Origin: Sphingomonas hankookensis
GTDB taxonomy: Bacteria; Pseudomonadota; Alphaproteobacteria; Sphingomonadales; Sphingomonadaceae
Length of the DNA: 64,000 bases
Assembly: GCF_001619955.1 (NCBI RefSeq)
Contig: NZ_LQQO01000014.1
Span: forward strand, 1-64,000
Reading direction: 5' to 3'
The notes under the pieces are model-generated. The model worked only from the letters and a program-made list of their open reading frames with translations, made no database searches and had not been told where the DNA came from. Both the position numbers and the translations under genes were made by a program. How positions within the stretch are numbered: the stretch's first letter is position 1; the number at the start of each line of letters is the position of its first letter. Of this stretch, positions 34,485 to 43,328 are shown piece after piece.

Positions 34485-35995
34485 GCCGCCGCCCGGATCG
34501 CGGTCGGCACCGCGCGGACGCTGGCGAGGGCGGCCTGTTCGCCTTCGCGGCCCGCCTCGTGATATTCGGCGTCCTCGTTCACCTGCCACACATCGTGGAT
34601 GCGCGCGCCGGCGAGGATGTTGCGGACGGTCAGCATCGCCGTCATCATCGCATGATCCTGGTTATTGTAGCGGTGCATGCCGTTGCGACCGACCATGTGC
34701 AGCGTCGGGAAACGGGTTTCCAGTTCGGTGCGCAGCGCCTCGACCCGGTCGGCATAGCCTTCGTCATAGACCGGATAGGCTTTCGGCTGGCGCACGACCG
34801 CACCGCCGACCACGTCCTTGGCATCGACCAGCTTGAGCGTCGCCAGTTCGCGCGTCGCCTGCGCGATCAGATCGTCGTCGCTGCTGGCCCATAGCCCGTC
34901 GCCCTCGAAGCAGAAATATTCGAGGCCGACGCACGCGATGGCTGGATCGGGCACCATTTCGGGCGACCAGCTGCGGAAATTCTGGACGCGGCCGACCTTC
35001 ACCCGGTTGTCGTGGATGTAGATCCAGTTGTCGGGGAACAGGTCGCTCGACCGGATCATCAGCGCGACGGTCAGGAAGTCGCGGTAGCGCAGGGCGCTGG
35101 CGTCGGGCAGCGTCGCGGGCAGCGGATGGATGCGCGAGGCGAGTTCACGAAGCGGCGCCGAGGAGATGACGTGGCGCGCGGTGATAATCCGCGTCGAATC
35201 GTCGGCGCGGTCGGTCGCCACCATCCGCCAGCGATCCGCCGCCACATCATGTTCCAGCGTGCGCAGCGCATGGCCCATCAGCACGGTATTGCCGCCCGCG
35301 ACGACATGGTCGCGCGCTGCTTCCCACATCATCCCCGGCCCCTTGCGCGGATAGCGGAAGCTTTCGAGCAGGGTCTTGGCCGCCATGCCGTCATTGGGTT
35401 TGCGGTTGAGACCCAGCGACCGCTTGAGCCCGTCGAGCACCGCCGCGCCGAGGCTCAGCCCCTTGATCCGCTGCGCCGCCCAGTCCGCCGACATGGTGTC
35501 GCACGGCATGCCCCACACCTTCTCGGTATAGGTCTTGAAGAAGATCGAATAGAGTTTGTGGCCGAACTGGTTGACGACCCAGTCCTCGAACGAGGCGACC
35601 GTACGGCGGGGGAACAGCTTGGCCTTGGCATAGCTCGCCATGCACAGCGCGGAGGTGACGAGGCCGAGATTGCCGAGCGCCTCGAACGCGCGCAGCGGAT
35701 AGCTGTAGAATTTGCCGCCATAGAAGATGCGGCTCATCCGCGGGCGGTCGATGAAGTCGTCGGGCAGAATCTCGTTCCACAGCGCCACGACTTCCTGCGA
35801 TTTCGAAAAGAAGCGGTGGCCGCCGATATCGAAGCGGAAACCGTCATGCTCGACGGTGCGGCTGATCCCGCCGACATAGCGCGGGTCCTGTTCGATGACG
35901 GTGACCGACAGCCCGGCCTTGGTCAGCAGATAGGCGGCGGTAAGGCCGGCCGGACCGGCGCCGACGATCGCCACGTCCACATTGTCGCTAGCCAC
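34481..35995 (-). CDS. FAD-dependent oxidoreductase, UDP-galactopyranose mutase/HemY-like
   Basis: A 504-residue flavoprotein with an N-terminal dinucleotide fold (VAIVGAGPAGLTAAYLL). The early GGISRTVEHDGFRFDIGGHRFFSKS motif is typical of UDP-galactopyranose mutase and protoporphyrinogen-oxidase-type enzymes (COG1232). YTEKVWGMPCDTMSADWAAQRIKG is a hallmark of the branch often found in polysaccharide clusters. It heads a minus-strand operon with two polytopic GT-C-like proteins. I favour GTG at 35995, which has GGAG 8 nt upstream. GTG at 36001 would sit 2 nt from that site. A sugar-nucleotide or lipid-linked sugar substrate is inferred. Confidence 0.75.
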   Translation of the reverse strand: MASDNVDVAIVGAGPAGLTAAYLLTKAGLSVTVIEQDPRYVGGISRTVEHDGFRFDIGGHRFFSKSQEVVALWNEILPDDFIDRPRMSRIFYGGKFYSYPLRAFEALGNLGLVTSALCMASYAKAKLFPRRTVASFEDWVVNQFGHKLYSIFFKTYTEKVWGMPCDTMSADWAAQRIKGLSLGAAVLDGLKRSLGLNRKPNDGMAAKTLLESFRYPRKGPGMMWEAARDHVVAGGNTVLMGHALRTLEHDVAADRWRMVATDRADDSTRIITARHVISSAPLRELASRIHPLPATLPDASALRYRDFLTVALMIRSSDLFPDNWIYIHDNRVKVGRVQNFRSWSPEMVPDPAIACVGLEYFCFEGDGLWASSDDDLIAQATRELATLKLVDAKDVVGGAVVRQPKAYPVYDEGYADRVEALRTELETRFPTLHMVGRNGMHRYNNQDHAMMTAMLTVRNILAGARIHDVWQVNEDAEYHEAGREGEQAALASVRAVPTAIRAAA

Positions 35996-36075
35996 CCGCA
36001 CAACTCCCCCGCTTCGTTCGAAACGGTCGGTGCCATGCGAGTGGCTAAAATGTGGTTAAGGCAATCTTACGTCGA

Positions 36076-37293
36076 TCAGCGATCCCGCCGGCCGAGCAGG
36101 CGCAGGCGCAGCGCGTTCAGCTTGATGAAGCCGGCCGCGTCGCGCTGGTCATAGGCGCCCTGATCGTCCTCGAACGTCACGACCTTTTCGCTGTAGAGCG
36201 AATTGGGCGACCGGCGGCCGATGACATGGACCCCGCCCTTGTACAGCTTGAGGCGGACTTCGCCCGACACCTTGTGCTGGCTGTGGTCGATCGCCGCCTG
36301 CAGCATCTCGCGCTCCGGCGAGAACCAGAAGCCGTTATAGACCAGCTCGGCATAGCGCGGGGCCAGTTCGTCCTTCAGGTGCGCGGCACCGCGGTCGAGC
36401 GTGATCTGTTCGATCGCCCGGTGCGCGGCGTGCAGGATCGTGCCGCCCGGCGTTTCGTACATGCCGCGCGACTTCATGCCGACGAAGCGGTTCTCGACCA
36501 GGTCGAGCCGGCCGATACCGTGCGCACGGCCGAGTTCGTTGAGCTTGGCGAGCAGCGTGGCGGGCGACATGCCCTCACCATCGACCGCGACCGCGTCACC
36601 GCGTTCGAACGCGACGGTGATGACCTGCGGCGTATCGGGCGCATCCTCCGGGTTCACCGTGCGCGAGAAGACGTAGTCGGGCACCTCGTCCCACGGATCC
36701 TCCAGCACCTTCCCCTCGGACGAGGTGTGCAGCAGGTTCGCGTCGGTCGAGAAGGGCGATTCGCCGCGCTTGTCCTTGGGCACCGGAATCTGGTGCTGTT
36801 CGGCGAAGGCGATCAGCGCGCTGCGGCTGGTCAGGTCCCATTCGCGCCACGGCGCGATGACCTTGATGTCGGGCTGCAGCGCATAATAGCCGAGTTCGAA
36901 GCGGACCTGGTCGTTGCCCTTGCCGGTCGCGCCATGGCTGACCGCGTCGGCATTGACCGCCTTCGCGATCTCGATCTGGCGCTTGGCGATCAGCGGGCGT
37001 GCGATGGAGGTGCCGAGCAGGTACAGCCCTTCATACAGCGCGTTCGACCGCATCATCGGGAACACGAAGTCGCGGACAAATTCCTCGCGCAGGTCGTCGA
37101 TGAAGATATGCTCGGGCTTGATGCCCATCAGCTCGGCCTTCTTGCGCGCCGGCTCGAGTTCCTCGCCCTGGCCGAGGTCGGCGGTGAAGGTCACGACTTC
37201 GCAATTATATTCCTGCTGCAGCCATTTGAGGATGACGCTGGTGTCGAGGCCGCCCGAATAGGCGAGGACGACGCGATTGATGGACTCGGCCAT
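36076..37293 (-). CDS. argG: Argininosuccinate synthase
   Basis: Joins citrulline and aspartate using ATP to make argininosuccinate, in arginine biosynthesis in the cytosol. The 405-residue product carries the N-type ATP-pyrophosphatase loop [17 protein letters not shown] near residue 9. Conserved segments [21 protein letters not shown] and [22 protein letters not shown] follow. The start ATG at 37293 ([15 protein letters not shown]) fits homologues. It is divergent from the EF-hand gene with 135 bp between. No other arg genes are in the window. Identification is unambiguous. Confidence 0.97.
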   Translation of the reverse strand: MAESINRVVLAYSGGLDTSVILKWLQQEYNCEVVTFTADLGQGEELEPARKKAELMGIKPEHIFIDDLREEFVRDFVFPMMRSNALYEGLYLLGTSIARPLIAKRQIEIAKAVNADAVSHGATGKGNDQVRFELGYYALQPDIKVIAPWREWDLTSRSALIAFAEQHQIPVPKDKRGESPFSTDANLLHTSSEGKVLEDPWDEVPDYVFSRTVNPEDAPDTPQVITVAFERGDAVAVDGEGMSPATLLAKLNELGRAHGIGRLDLVENRFVGMKSRGMYETPGGTILHAAHRAIEQITLDRGAAHLKDELAPRYAELVYNGFWFSPEREMLQAAIDHSQHKVSGEVRLKLYKGGVHVIGRRSPNSLYSEKVVTFEDDQGAYDQRDAAGFIKLNALRLRLLGRRDR

Positions 37294-37428
37294 GGGCGGC
37301 TCCTTGGGAATGCAGTGGTTCGGCGCGCGGTTAGGCGACGCGGGGCCGCCGCGCAAGGACACGCGCTTGCGCAGGCGCGAATGCGGTGCAATCGTGTCGC
37401 ACATTTCCCCTTTTCGGAAAGAAACCCG

Positions 37429-37752
37429 ATGTTCCTCGCCGTCCTTGCCCTTGCGCTGCAGACCGCTCCCGCGCCCGCCCCGGCAACCCCGCCCGCGCCG
37501 GTGGTCGAACCGGCGGCCGAGGACGAGACCGAGTTTTTCGGCATTTTCGACAAGGACAAGGACGGCACGATCAGCAAGGCCGAGTTCGACGTGATGAGCG
37601 CCCAGATCGATGCCGAAGCGGCGAAGCAGGACCCGTCGCAGAAAGGGCAGGCAGCCGCCGGCCTCGCCACCGCCTTCGCGCTGATGGACCAGAACAAGGA
37701 CGGCCGGATCACGCGGGAAGAGTTTCGCGCGGTGGTGAAGGCGGGGCAGTAA
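37429..37752 (+). CDS. Small exported EF-hand protein
   Basis: A 107-residue protein with a short signal-peptide-like N-terminus ([13 protein letters not shown]), then a Pro/Ala linker. Two EF-hand calcium loops follow, [13 protein letters not shown] (about residue 41) and [13 protein letters not shown] (about residue 87). Both have canonical Asp/Asn/Gly/Ile/Glu positions, so calcium binding is likely. No enzymatic domain is attached. Small exported EF-hand proteins are common in sphingomonads, but their role is not defined. The ATG at 37429 has GGAAAG about 11 nt upstream. A palindromic repeat follows the stop codon. Confidence 0.8.
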   Translation: MFLAVLALALQTAPAPAPATPPAPVVEPAAEDETEFFGIFDKDKDGTISKAEFDVMSAQIDAEAAKQDPSQKGQAAAGLATAFALMDQNKDGRITREEFRAVVKAGQ

Positions 37753-37762
37753 CGAAAGTCGA

Positions 37763-37844
37763 CGTCACCTCAGCGCAGGCTGGGTCTCCCCGTTGTGAAA
37801 CGCGCTCCTCGCCGCGCGAGACCCCAGCCTACGCTGGGGTGACG
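37763..37844. repeat. Palindromic intergenic repeat (type III)
   Basis: Left arm CGTCACCTCAGCGCAGGCTG and right arm CCCCAGCCTACGCTGGGGTGACG around a 40-nt loop. It lies 11 bp after the EF-hand stop and 26 bp before the convergent smc end. Confidence 0.8.
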
Positions 37845-37869
37845 TTTCTTGGTTGTGTGGGGGGCTGTT

Positions 37870-40800
37870 CTACTCCGCCGCGAGCAGTCCCGTCGCGCCG
37901 CCCAGATCGACCGATACCAGCCGGCTGACCCCGCGTTCGACCATCGTCACGCCGAACAGCCGGTGCATCCGGCTCATCGTCGCGGCATTGTGGGTCACGA
38001 TCAGGTAGCGGGTGTCGGTATCGGCGGCCATGCGGTCGAGCAGGTCGCAGAAGCGATCGATATTGGCATCGTCCAGCGGCGCGTCGACCTCGTCGAGCAC
38101 GCAGATTGGCGACGGGTTGGTCAGGAACAGCGCGAAGATCAGCGCGACGGCGGTCAGCGCCTGTTCGCCGCCCGACAGCAGGGTCAGCGATTGCAGCCGC
38201 TTGCCCGGCGGCTGGGCGAGGATTTCGAGGCCCGCTTCCAACGGATCGTCCGAATCGACCAGCGCGAGCTGCGCCTGCCCGCCGTCGAACAGCGCGCCGA
38301 ACAGGCGGCGGAAATGGCCGTCGACCGCGTCGAACGCCGTCAGCAGCCGCGCGCGCCCTTCGCGGTTGAGCGTGCCGATCGATCCGCGCAGCCGCTGTAC
38401 CGCTTCGGCCAGTTCGGCACGTTCGGCGGTGGTCTCGCCCTGTGCCGCTTCCAGTTCGGCCAGTTCGGTGTCGGCGATCAAATTGACCGGGCCGATCCGG
38501 TCGCGGTCGGCGAGCAGCCGGTCGTGCGCGGCACTCTCGTCGGTCGCATCGCCCACCTCCGTGCCGACAAAGCCGATGCGCGGCAGCAGCGGCGGGGGGC
38601 ATTGGAAGCGTTCGCCCGACAACCGCCCCATTTCCAGCCGGCGCTGTTCCTGCGCGTCGGCCCGCGCGGACGCGCCGGCGCGGCGTTCGCGGGCCGAGGC
38701 GAGCGATTCGGCGATGGTACTGCCCGCCCGCTCGGCGGCGCGCAGGCGGGTTTCGGCCGCGGTTTCGAGCGTAGCCGCCTCGGTCGCGGCGCGGCGTAGA
38801 TCGCCGAGCGCGCCATCGACCTGCGCCAGCTCCGCGGCAAGGGCCGCTGGCCGGTCGCGCAACGCCGCGCGGTCGGCGGCGAGCGTGGCGGCTCGCGCCT
38901 CGACCTCGGCAATGCGGTGATCGGCATCGGTAGCGCGCGATCGCCACGCGGACAGTTCGGTCTTCGCCGTCTCCAGCCGTTCGCGGTCGCGCCTGAGGGC
39001 GGCGTCGAGCGCGGAACGGGCCGAGCGGGCGTCGGCCATCTGCGTCCGCGCGGTCGCCGCTGCGCCCGCCAGCGCCGCGACGCGGCCGGCGGTCGCGCTG
39101 CGATTGGGTAGCTGGCCAAGCGCGGCATCGGCGCGGTCGCTCTCGTCCTGCGCCTCGATCAGGTCGGCGCGGAGGCGTTGCAGACGGGCGGCAACGTCGT
39201 CGGCGCGCGCCTGTGCCCGTTCGATCGCGGCGGTGGCGCGATCTTCGGCGCGCAATGCCTCGCGGGCCTGCGCTTCGGCCTGTTCGAGCGTGCGGCGGGC
39301 GGCGGCGAGGGTCGTTCGCGCATCGGCGATCGCGGCATCGGCGGCGGCGAGTGCCGCGTCGGCGGTGTCGCGGCGGGTGATCAGTGCCGGGCGTTCCTGC
39401 CCCAACGCCCGCAGCCGGTTGGCGCGGGCGAGGCGTTCGGCGGCGGCGGCCCCCGATCCGGCTCGGGCACGCAGGCCGTCCCAGCGGCGCATCGCCCCGT
39501 CGAGCGTCACCAGCCGTTGCCCGACCGCCAGCGTCGTGCCCTCGTCGCGTTCCACGACCAGCACCTGCGCCAAACGCCGGGCGAGCGCGGGGGCGGCAAC
39601 CTGCGCCGATAGTCGCCCGATGCCGTGCGGCACCGGCGGACCATCGGCCCTGTTCCCGGCATCCTCCCAATAGCGGTCGTCCGCCGGATCGGTCCCGGCG
39701 TCGAGATCGTCGCCCAGCGCCGCCGCCAATGCCGCTTCGAACCCCGGCTCGACGCGTACCGAATCGATGATCCGCGCCCGCCCGCTTCGCCGGAGCGCGC
39801 GTTCGAGCGCGCCGATCTCCCCGTCCAACGCGGCGAGTTCGGCGGCGGCGGTCGCGCGGTCGGCCTGTGCCCGGCCGCGCGCCTCCTGCGCGGATCGTTC
39901 GGCGGCATCGGCATGGGCGATGGTGGTGCGGGCGGTGTCGGCGCTGGCCAGTGCTGCCGCGCGACGCTCGACGGCTGCCGTCCGCTCGACGGTCAGCGGT
40001 GCGAGCGCCGGCAATGCCCCCTGTTCGGCGAGCGCACGCGCTTCGTCGCGGCGCGCGCGGTCGAGGCGGATGCGCGCTGCGTCCTGTGCGGCGGCGGCGA
40101 CGCGAGCCTCGGCCAGTTCGGCGGCCTGGGCCGCGACCGCTTCGCCATGGGCGGCATCGGCGGCCATCGCGGCCTCGGTCGCCCGGACCAGCGCCCCGTC
40201 CAGTTCGGGGAGGCGTGCCGCCGCATCGGCGATAGCCTGCGTCAGCCGCGCGATCTCGTCGGTCAGCCGCGCCGCTGCATTGGCGGCATCGCCGGCCAGA
40301 GCCGCCTCGCGCGCGCGATCCTCGCTCAGCCGCGTGGCCTGCGCCTCCAGATCGGCCAGCCGCCGGGTCGCGGCATGGGCCTGCGCCTGCAACCGTTCGC
40401 GGGCATGGCCGGCATCGGCCGCGCGCTGCCGCAGTTCCTGCGCGGTCGCGCGGGCGGCGGCCAAGGCCTGCGTCGCGGCGGTTTGTTCGGCGAGCGACTC
40501 CGCCTGCGCGCTGCCGTGGCTGGCGACGAGGGTTTCGGCGGCGTTCGCCTCCGCCCTGGCGGCATCGGCGGCGGTGGCGGCATCGCGCCAGCGGGCATAG
40601 ATGGCGCGCGCCTCGGCGATGCGGATCGCGTCGGTCAGTTCGCGATAGCGGGCGGCGATCCGCGCCTGCCGCCGGAGGACGGCGGCGCGGGCATCCTGTT
40701 CCTGCGCCATTTCGCCCAGCCGGTCGAGATTGGTCTCCGTGGCGCGCAGCTTTCCCTCGGCATCCTTGCGGCGAATATGCAACCCGGAGATGCCGGCGGC

Positions 40801-41313
40801 GTCCTCCAGCATCGCGCGGCGTTCGGCGGGGCGGGCGGCGATGACCGCGCCGATCCGGTTCTGGCTGACGAGCGCGGGCGAATGCGCGCCGGTCGCGGCA
40901 TCGGCGAACAGCAGCGACACGTCCTTCGCCCGCACGTCGCGACCGTTGATACGATAGGCGGAGCCGGCACCGCGTTCGATCCGGCGGACGATCTCGACCT
41001 CGTCGCCCGCTGCATCCTCGGCAAGAATCGCGACCTCGGCAAAGTCGCGGGGCGGGCGGGTTTCGGCGCCGGCAAAGATGACATCGTCCATGCCGGCGCC
41101 GCGCAGCGATTTCACGCTGTTCTCGCCCATGGTCCAGCGCAGCGCTTCGAGCAGGTTCGACTTGCCGCAGCCATTGGGGCCGACCACGCCGGTCAGCCCG
41201 CGTTCGATCACCAGATCGGCGGGGTCGACGAAGCTCTTGAATCCGCTCAGCCGCAGTCGTCGGAGCGTCAGCCCCGGCGCGCGTGAAGTGGCCGCGTCGT
41301 CACCCGCGGCCAT
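37870..41313 (-). CDS. smc: Chromosome segregation protein SMC
   Basis: An 1147-residue structural maintenance of chromosomes ATPase that organises and compacts DNA with ScpA/ScpB. The N-terminal ABC half has Walker A GPNGCGKSN near residue 45, followed by the RRKDAEGKLRATETNLDRL start of the first coiled coil. A hinge lies at about residues 480-625. The C-terminal half carries the signature LLSGGEQALTA and Walker B ICVLDEVDAPLDDANI. Both long arms are very rich in Ala/Arg/Asp/Glu. It is the last gene of dciA-dsbA-dsbA-smc, 4 bp after the second dsbA stop. Long antisense frames here are shadows. Confidence 0.96.
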   Translation of the reverse strand: MAAGDDAATSRAPGLTLRRLRLSGFKSFVDPADLVIERGLTGVVGPNGCGKSNLLEALRWTMGENSVKSLRGAGMDDVIFAGAETRPPRDFAEVAILAEDAAGDEVEIVRRIERGAGSAYRINGRDVRAKDVSLLFADAATGAHSPALVSQNRIGAVIAARPAERRAMLEDAAGISGLHIRRKDAEGKLRATETNLDRLGEMAQEQDARAAVLRRQARIAARYRELTDAIRIAEARAIYARWRDAATAADAARAEANAAETLVASHGSAQAESLAEQTAATQALAAARATAQELRQRAADAGHARERLQAQAHAATRRLADLEAQATRLSEDRAREAALAGDAANAAARLTDEIARLTQAIADAAARLPELDGALVRATEAAMAADAAHGEAVAAQAAELAEARVAAAAQDAARIRLDRARRDEARALAEQGALPALAPLTVERTAAVERRAAALASADTARTTIAHADAAERSAQEARGRAQADRATAAAELAALDGEIGALERALRRSGRARIIDSVRVEPGFEAALAAALGDDLDAGTDPADDRYWEDAGNRADGPPVPHGIGRLSAQVAAPALARRLAQVLVVERDEGTTLAVGQRLVTLDGAMRRWDGLRARAGSGAAAAERLARANRLRALGQERPALITRRDTADAALAAADAAIADARTTLAAARRTLEQAEAQAREALRAEDRATAAIERAQARADDVAARLQRLRADLIEAQDESDRADAALGQLPNRSATAGRVAALAGAAATARTQMADARSARSALDAALRRDRERLETAKTELSAWRSRATDADHRIAEVEARAATLAADRAALRDRPAALAAELAQVDGALGDLRRAATEAATLETAAETRLRAAERAGSTIAESLASARERRAGASARADAQEQRRLEMGRLSGERFQCPPPLLPRIGFVGTEVGDATDESAAHDRLLADRDRIGPVNLIADTELAELEAAQGETTAERAELAEAVQRLRGSIGTLNREGRARLLTAFDAVDGHFRRLFGALFDGGQAQLALVDSDDPLEAGLEILAQPPGKRLQSLTLLSGGEQALTAVALIFALFLTNPSPICVLDEVDAPLDDANIDRFCDLLDRMAADTDTRYLIVTHNAATMSRMHRLFGVTMVERGVSRLVSVDLGGATGLLAAE

Positions 41314-41317
41314 GGGG

Positions 41318-42052
41318 TCAGGCGCCGGCGCCCTTCAGCGCTGCCTCGATCTGTGGCCAAGTCACCGCATTCTCGACCTTTTCGCCATTGATCAGGAAGG
41401 TCGGGGTGCCGGTGACGGTCGCGCCGCCTTCTTCGGTGATCTTCACCACCTGTTGCAGCAGGTTCTGGTCGGCGAGGCACTGGCGCGCCTTCGCCTCGGG
41501 CACGCCGCGCTGCTTGACGAAATCGACGAAGCCGGCGGCATCGGCCCAGCCGGTAACCGCCTGCAAGGGCGGGATCGACTGCAACCGCGCCTGTTCGGCC
41601 TGCGGGATCGCCTGCATCCGCTCCAGCGTCGCCGCCTGGTCCTGATACATGGCTTCGAGTAGCGGGAAGAAGGTCGCCGTGCCGTTGCAGCGGCCGAGCA
41701 CCGCCGCCGCCAGATCGGGCGCGCCGTGCACCGCGAAGTCGCGGAATTCGAAGCTCACCTTGCCGGTCGAGACATAGTTGTTGATGAGCGGTTCGTTGCC
41801 TTCGCGGGCAAAGGCCCCGCAGGTCGGGCAGGTGCGCGAACCATATTCGACCAGCTTCACCGCCGCGTCGGGGTTACCGATGCGATAGCCGCCCTCCGGC
41901 GTGACCGCGACCATGTCGGTCCATTTCTTGCCGGCCGGCGCGGCGACATTGGCGACCGGCGCGGCGGCGCTGCCATTGGTGCCGGTGCCGGAATCACCAC
42001 CGCCACAGGCCGACAACAGGCCAAGCGCGATCAGGGGGAAGGCGAAACGCAT
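41318..42052 (-). CDS. DsbA-family thiol oxidoreductase, probable lipoprotein
   Basis: A 244-residue exported thioredoxin-fold protein of the DsbA/DsbC-like Thioredoxin_4 group. The N-terminus ends in a lipobox, LLSAC, with Cys16, so the protein is probably a lipid-anchored periplasmic protein. A Gly/Ala linker follows. The redox site is Cys75-Pro-Thr-Cys78 (YGSRTCPTCGAF), and the cis-proline region is TVTGTPTFLING. Two further cysteines (GRCNGT, RQCLAD) are typical for this branch. It follows its paralogue by 22 bp and precedes smc by 4 bp. It probably forms or isomerises disulfides in envelope proteins. Confidence 0.87.
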   Translation of the reverse strand: MRFAFPLIALGLLSACGGGDSGTGTNGSAAAPVANVAAPAGKKWTDMVAVTPEGGYRIGNPDAAVKLVEYGSRTCPTCGAFAREGNEPLINNYVSTGKVSFEFRDFAVHGAPDLAAAVLGRCNGTATFFPLLEAMYQDQAATLERMQAIPQAEQARLQSIPPLQAVTGWADAAGFVDFVKQRGVPEAKARQCLADQNLLQQVVKITEEGGATVTGTPTFLINGEKVENAVTWPQIEAALKGAGA

Positions 42053-42074
42053 GGGATCTACTCTCTTCTAAGGA

Positions 42075-42767
42075 TCAGGAGGCGGTCAGGAACGGCTTGA
42101 GCGTCGCCCAGTCATGGGCTTCGACCTTCTTGCCGTTGACCTCGAAGCTGGGTGTGCCTTCGACGCCGGCCGCCTGCGCCGCTTCGGCAATGGCGATCAC
42201 CCGCTTCTGTGCGGCTTCGTCGTTCAGGCAGGCGGTGATCTTCGCATCGTCCACGCCCTGTCCCCGCACCAGCGTGCGCAGCCCGGTGGCAGCGGCGAGC
42301 TGTTCCAGCCGCTTGCCGATGGTCGGGGTCGGCTGCTGCGCGGGCGGCGTCGCGGCGAATGCCTCGGCCTTGTCGAGCATCGCGCTCTGCTGCGCGAAGA
42401 TCGCGTCATGCGCCGCCAGGAAGCGGTTCGCCCCGCCACAGCGCGCGAGTAGCGCGGCGGTCAGGTCGAGCGCGTCGCGCGGGAGCGTGCGATATTCGAC
42501 GCGTACCTTGCCGGAGCGGGTCAGCGCGGTCAGCTCGGGCTTCGCATCGCGGGCGAAGGCGGCGCAGTGCGAACAGGTATAGCTGGCCCATTCGACCAGT
42601 TGCACCCGCGCCATCGGATTGCCGACCGCGATGCCGCCGGTCGGCAGCATCGTGACGCTGTTGGTCCAGTTGCGCGCGGTCGCCGCCTTGGCCGGGGCCT
42701 GCGCCTTGGCCGGGGGCATCCCGAACAGCGCGAGGATGAACGAACAGAGCAGGATGAGGATACGCAT
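42075..42767 (-). CDS. DsbA-family thiol oxidoreductase, periplasmic
   Basis: A 230-residue paralogue of the neighbouring DsbA-like protein. It has a cleavable signal peptide (MRILILLCSFILALFG... ending AKAQA) rather than a strong lipobox. The redox site is Cys65-Ser-His-Cys68 (SYTCSHCAAF), with cis-Pro in GVEGTPSFEVNG. The CSHC site with a histidine between the cysteines is closer to DsbA-type oxidases than the CPTC site of its neighbour. Its ATG overlaps the dciA stop (TGATG), so the gene is translationally coupled to a DNA-replication gene. The pair may have divided substrates or roles. Confidence 0.87.
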   Translation of the reverse strand: MRILILLCSFILALFGMPPAKAQAPAKAATARNWTNSVTMLPTGGIAVGNPMARVQLVEWASYTCSHCAAFARDAKPELTALTRSGKVRVEYRTLPRDALDLTAALLARCGGANRFLAAHDAIFAQQSAMLDKAEAFAATPPAQQPTPTIGKRLEQLAAATGLRTLVRGQGVDDAKITACLNDEAAQKRVIAIAEAAQAAGVEGTPSFEVNGKKVEAHDWATLKPFLTAS

Positions 42768-43300
42768 CAGCGGACCTTGCCGAGGATCGGAATGGCGGGG
42801 GGCGGCGGGGCGGCGACCGCACCGGCGAGTGCGGCAAGCACCTCGCGCAGCTCGGGATCGGCGATGTCGCGCAGGCTTTCGTGCATTTCGGCCGGGACCG
42901 GCGGCGGTTCACGGCGCGGCGGCACCGGGCGGCGCGGGCGGACCTCGCCGTGCCGGAACTGGAGCCGGGCGACCGCCGGATAGCCGAAGAAGCGATTCAC
43001 CCGCTCGACGATTTCGGGCGCGATATGCTGCATCATCGTGCCATGCGCGCCCGATACGATCAGCGTCAGCGTTCCGTCGGCGCGCTTGCCCGGCGGGAAG
43101 CGGATCGATTCGGGGGCGGACACGCGGGCGAAGCGTTCGCCGACGATCTCGCCCCAGCGGCTCACCACCGCCGACTGGACGAAACCGAACTTGCGGAACG
43201 CCGCGCCGCCGATATCGGGCAGCAATTCGGCCACGGGCCGCGCACCGCCACGCCGGCGGGGTTCGGGAATCGTCGCATGGGGGCGGGGGCGCGTCGTCAT
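42767..43300 (-). CDS. dciA: DUF721 protein, DciA-type helicase-loader homologue
   Basis: DciA proteins assist loading of the replicative helicase DnaB in bacteria that lack DnaC/DnaI. The 177-residue product has the DUF721 core: VAELLPDIGGAAFRKFGFVQSAVVSRWGEIVGERFARVSAPESIRF, then LTLIVSGAHGTMMQHIAPEIVERVNRFFGYPAV. The N-terminus is basic and the C-terminus Pro/Ala-rich. Start ATG at 43300 (MTTRPRPHATIP); 43309 would add MPT. It heads the dciA-dsbA-dsbA-smc transcript and is divergent from mutY with 28 bp between. Confidence 0.85.
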   Translation of the reverse strand: MTTRPRPHATIPEPRRRGGARPVAELLPDIGGAAFRKFGFVQSAVVSRWGEIVGERFARVSAPESIRFPPGKRADGTLTLIVSGAHGTMMQHIAPEIVERVNRFFGYPAVARLQFRHGEVRPRRPVPPRREPPPVPAEMHESLRDIADPELREVLAALAGAVAAPPPPAIPILGKVR

Positions 43301-43328
43301 TGTCGGCATCCCATGCCATAGAGCCGAC

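Noticed and set aside
32580..34562. Plus-strand frame of 660 codons opposite the PMT-like gene
   Set aside because: Very Arg/Gln/Asp-rich composition typical of the reverse strand of a hydrophobic membrane-protein gene.
39625..41286. Long plus-strand open frame (553 codons) opposite smc
   Set aside because: Antisense shadow of a low-complexity Ala/Arg coding region in high-GC DNA. The composition is not protein-like and smc motifs on the other strand are unambiguous.
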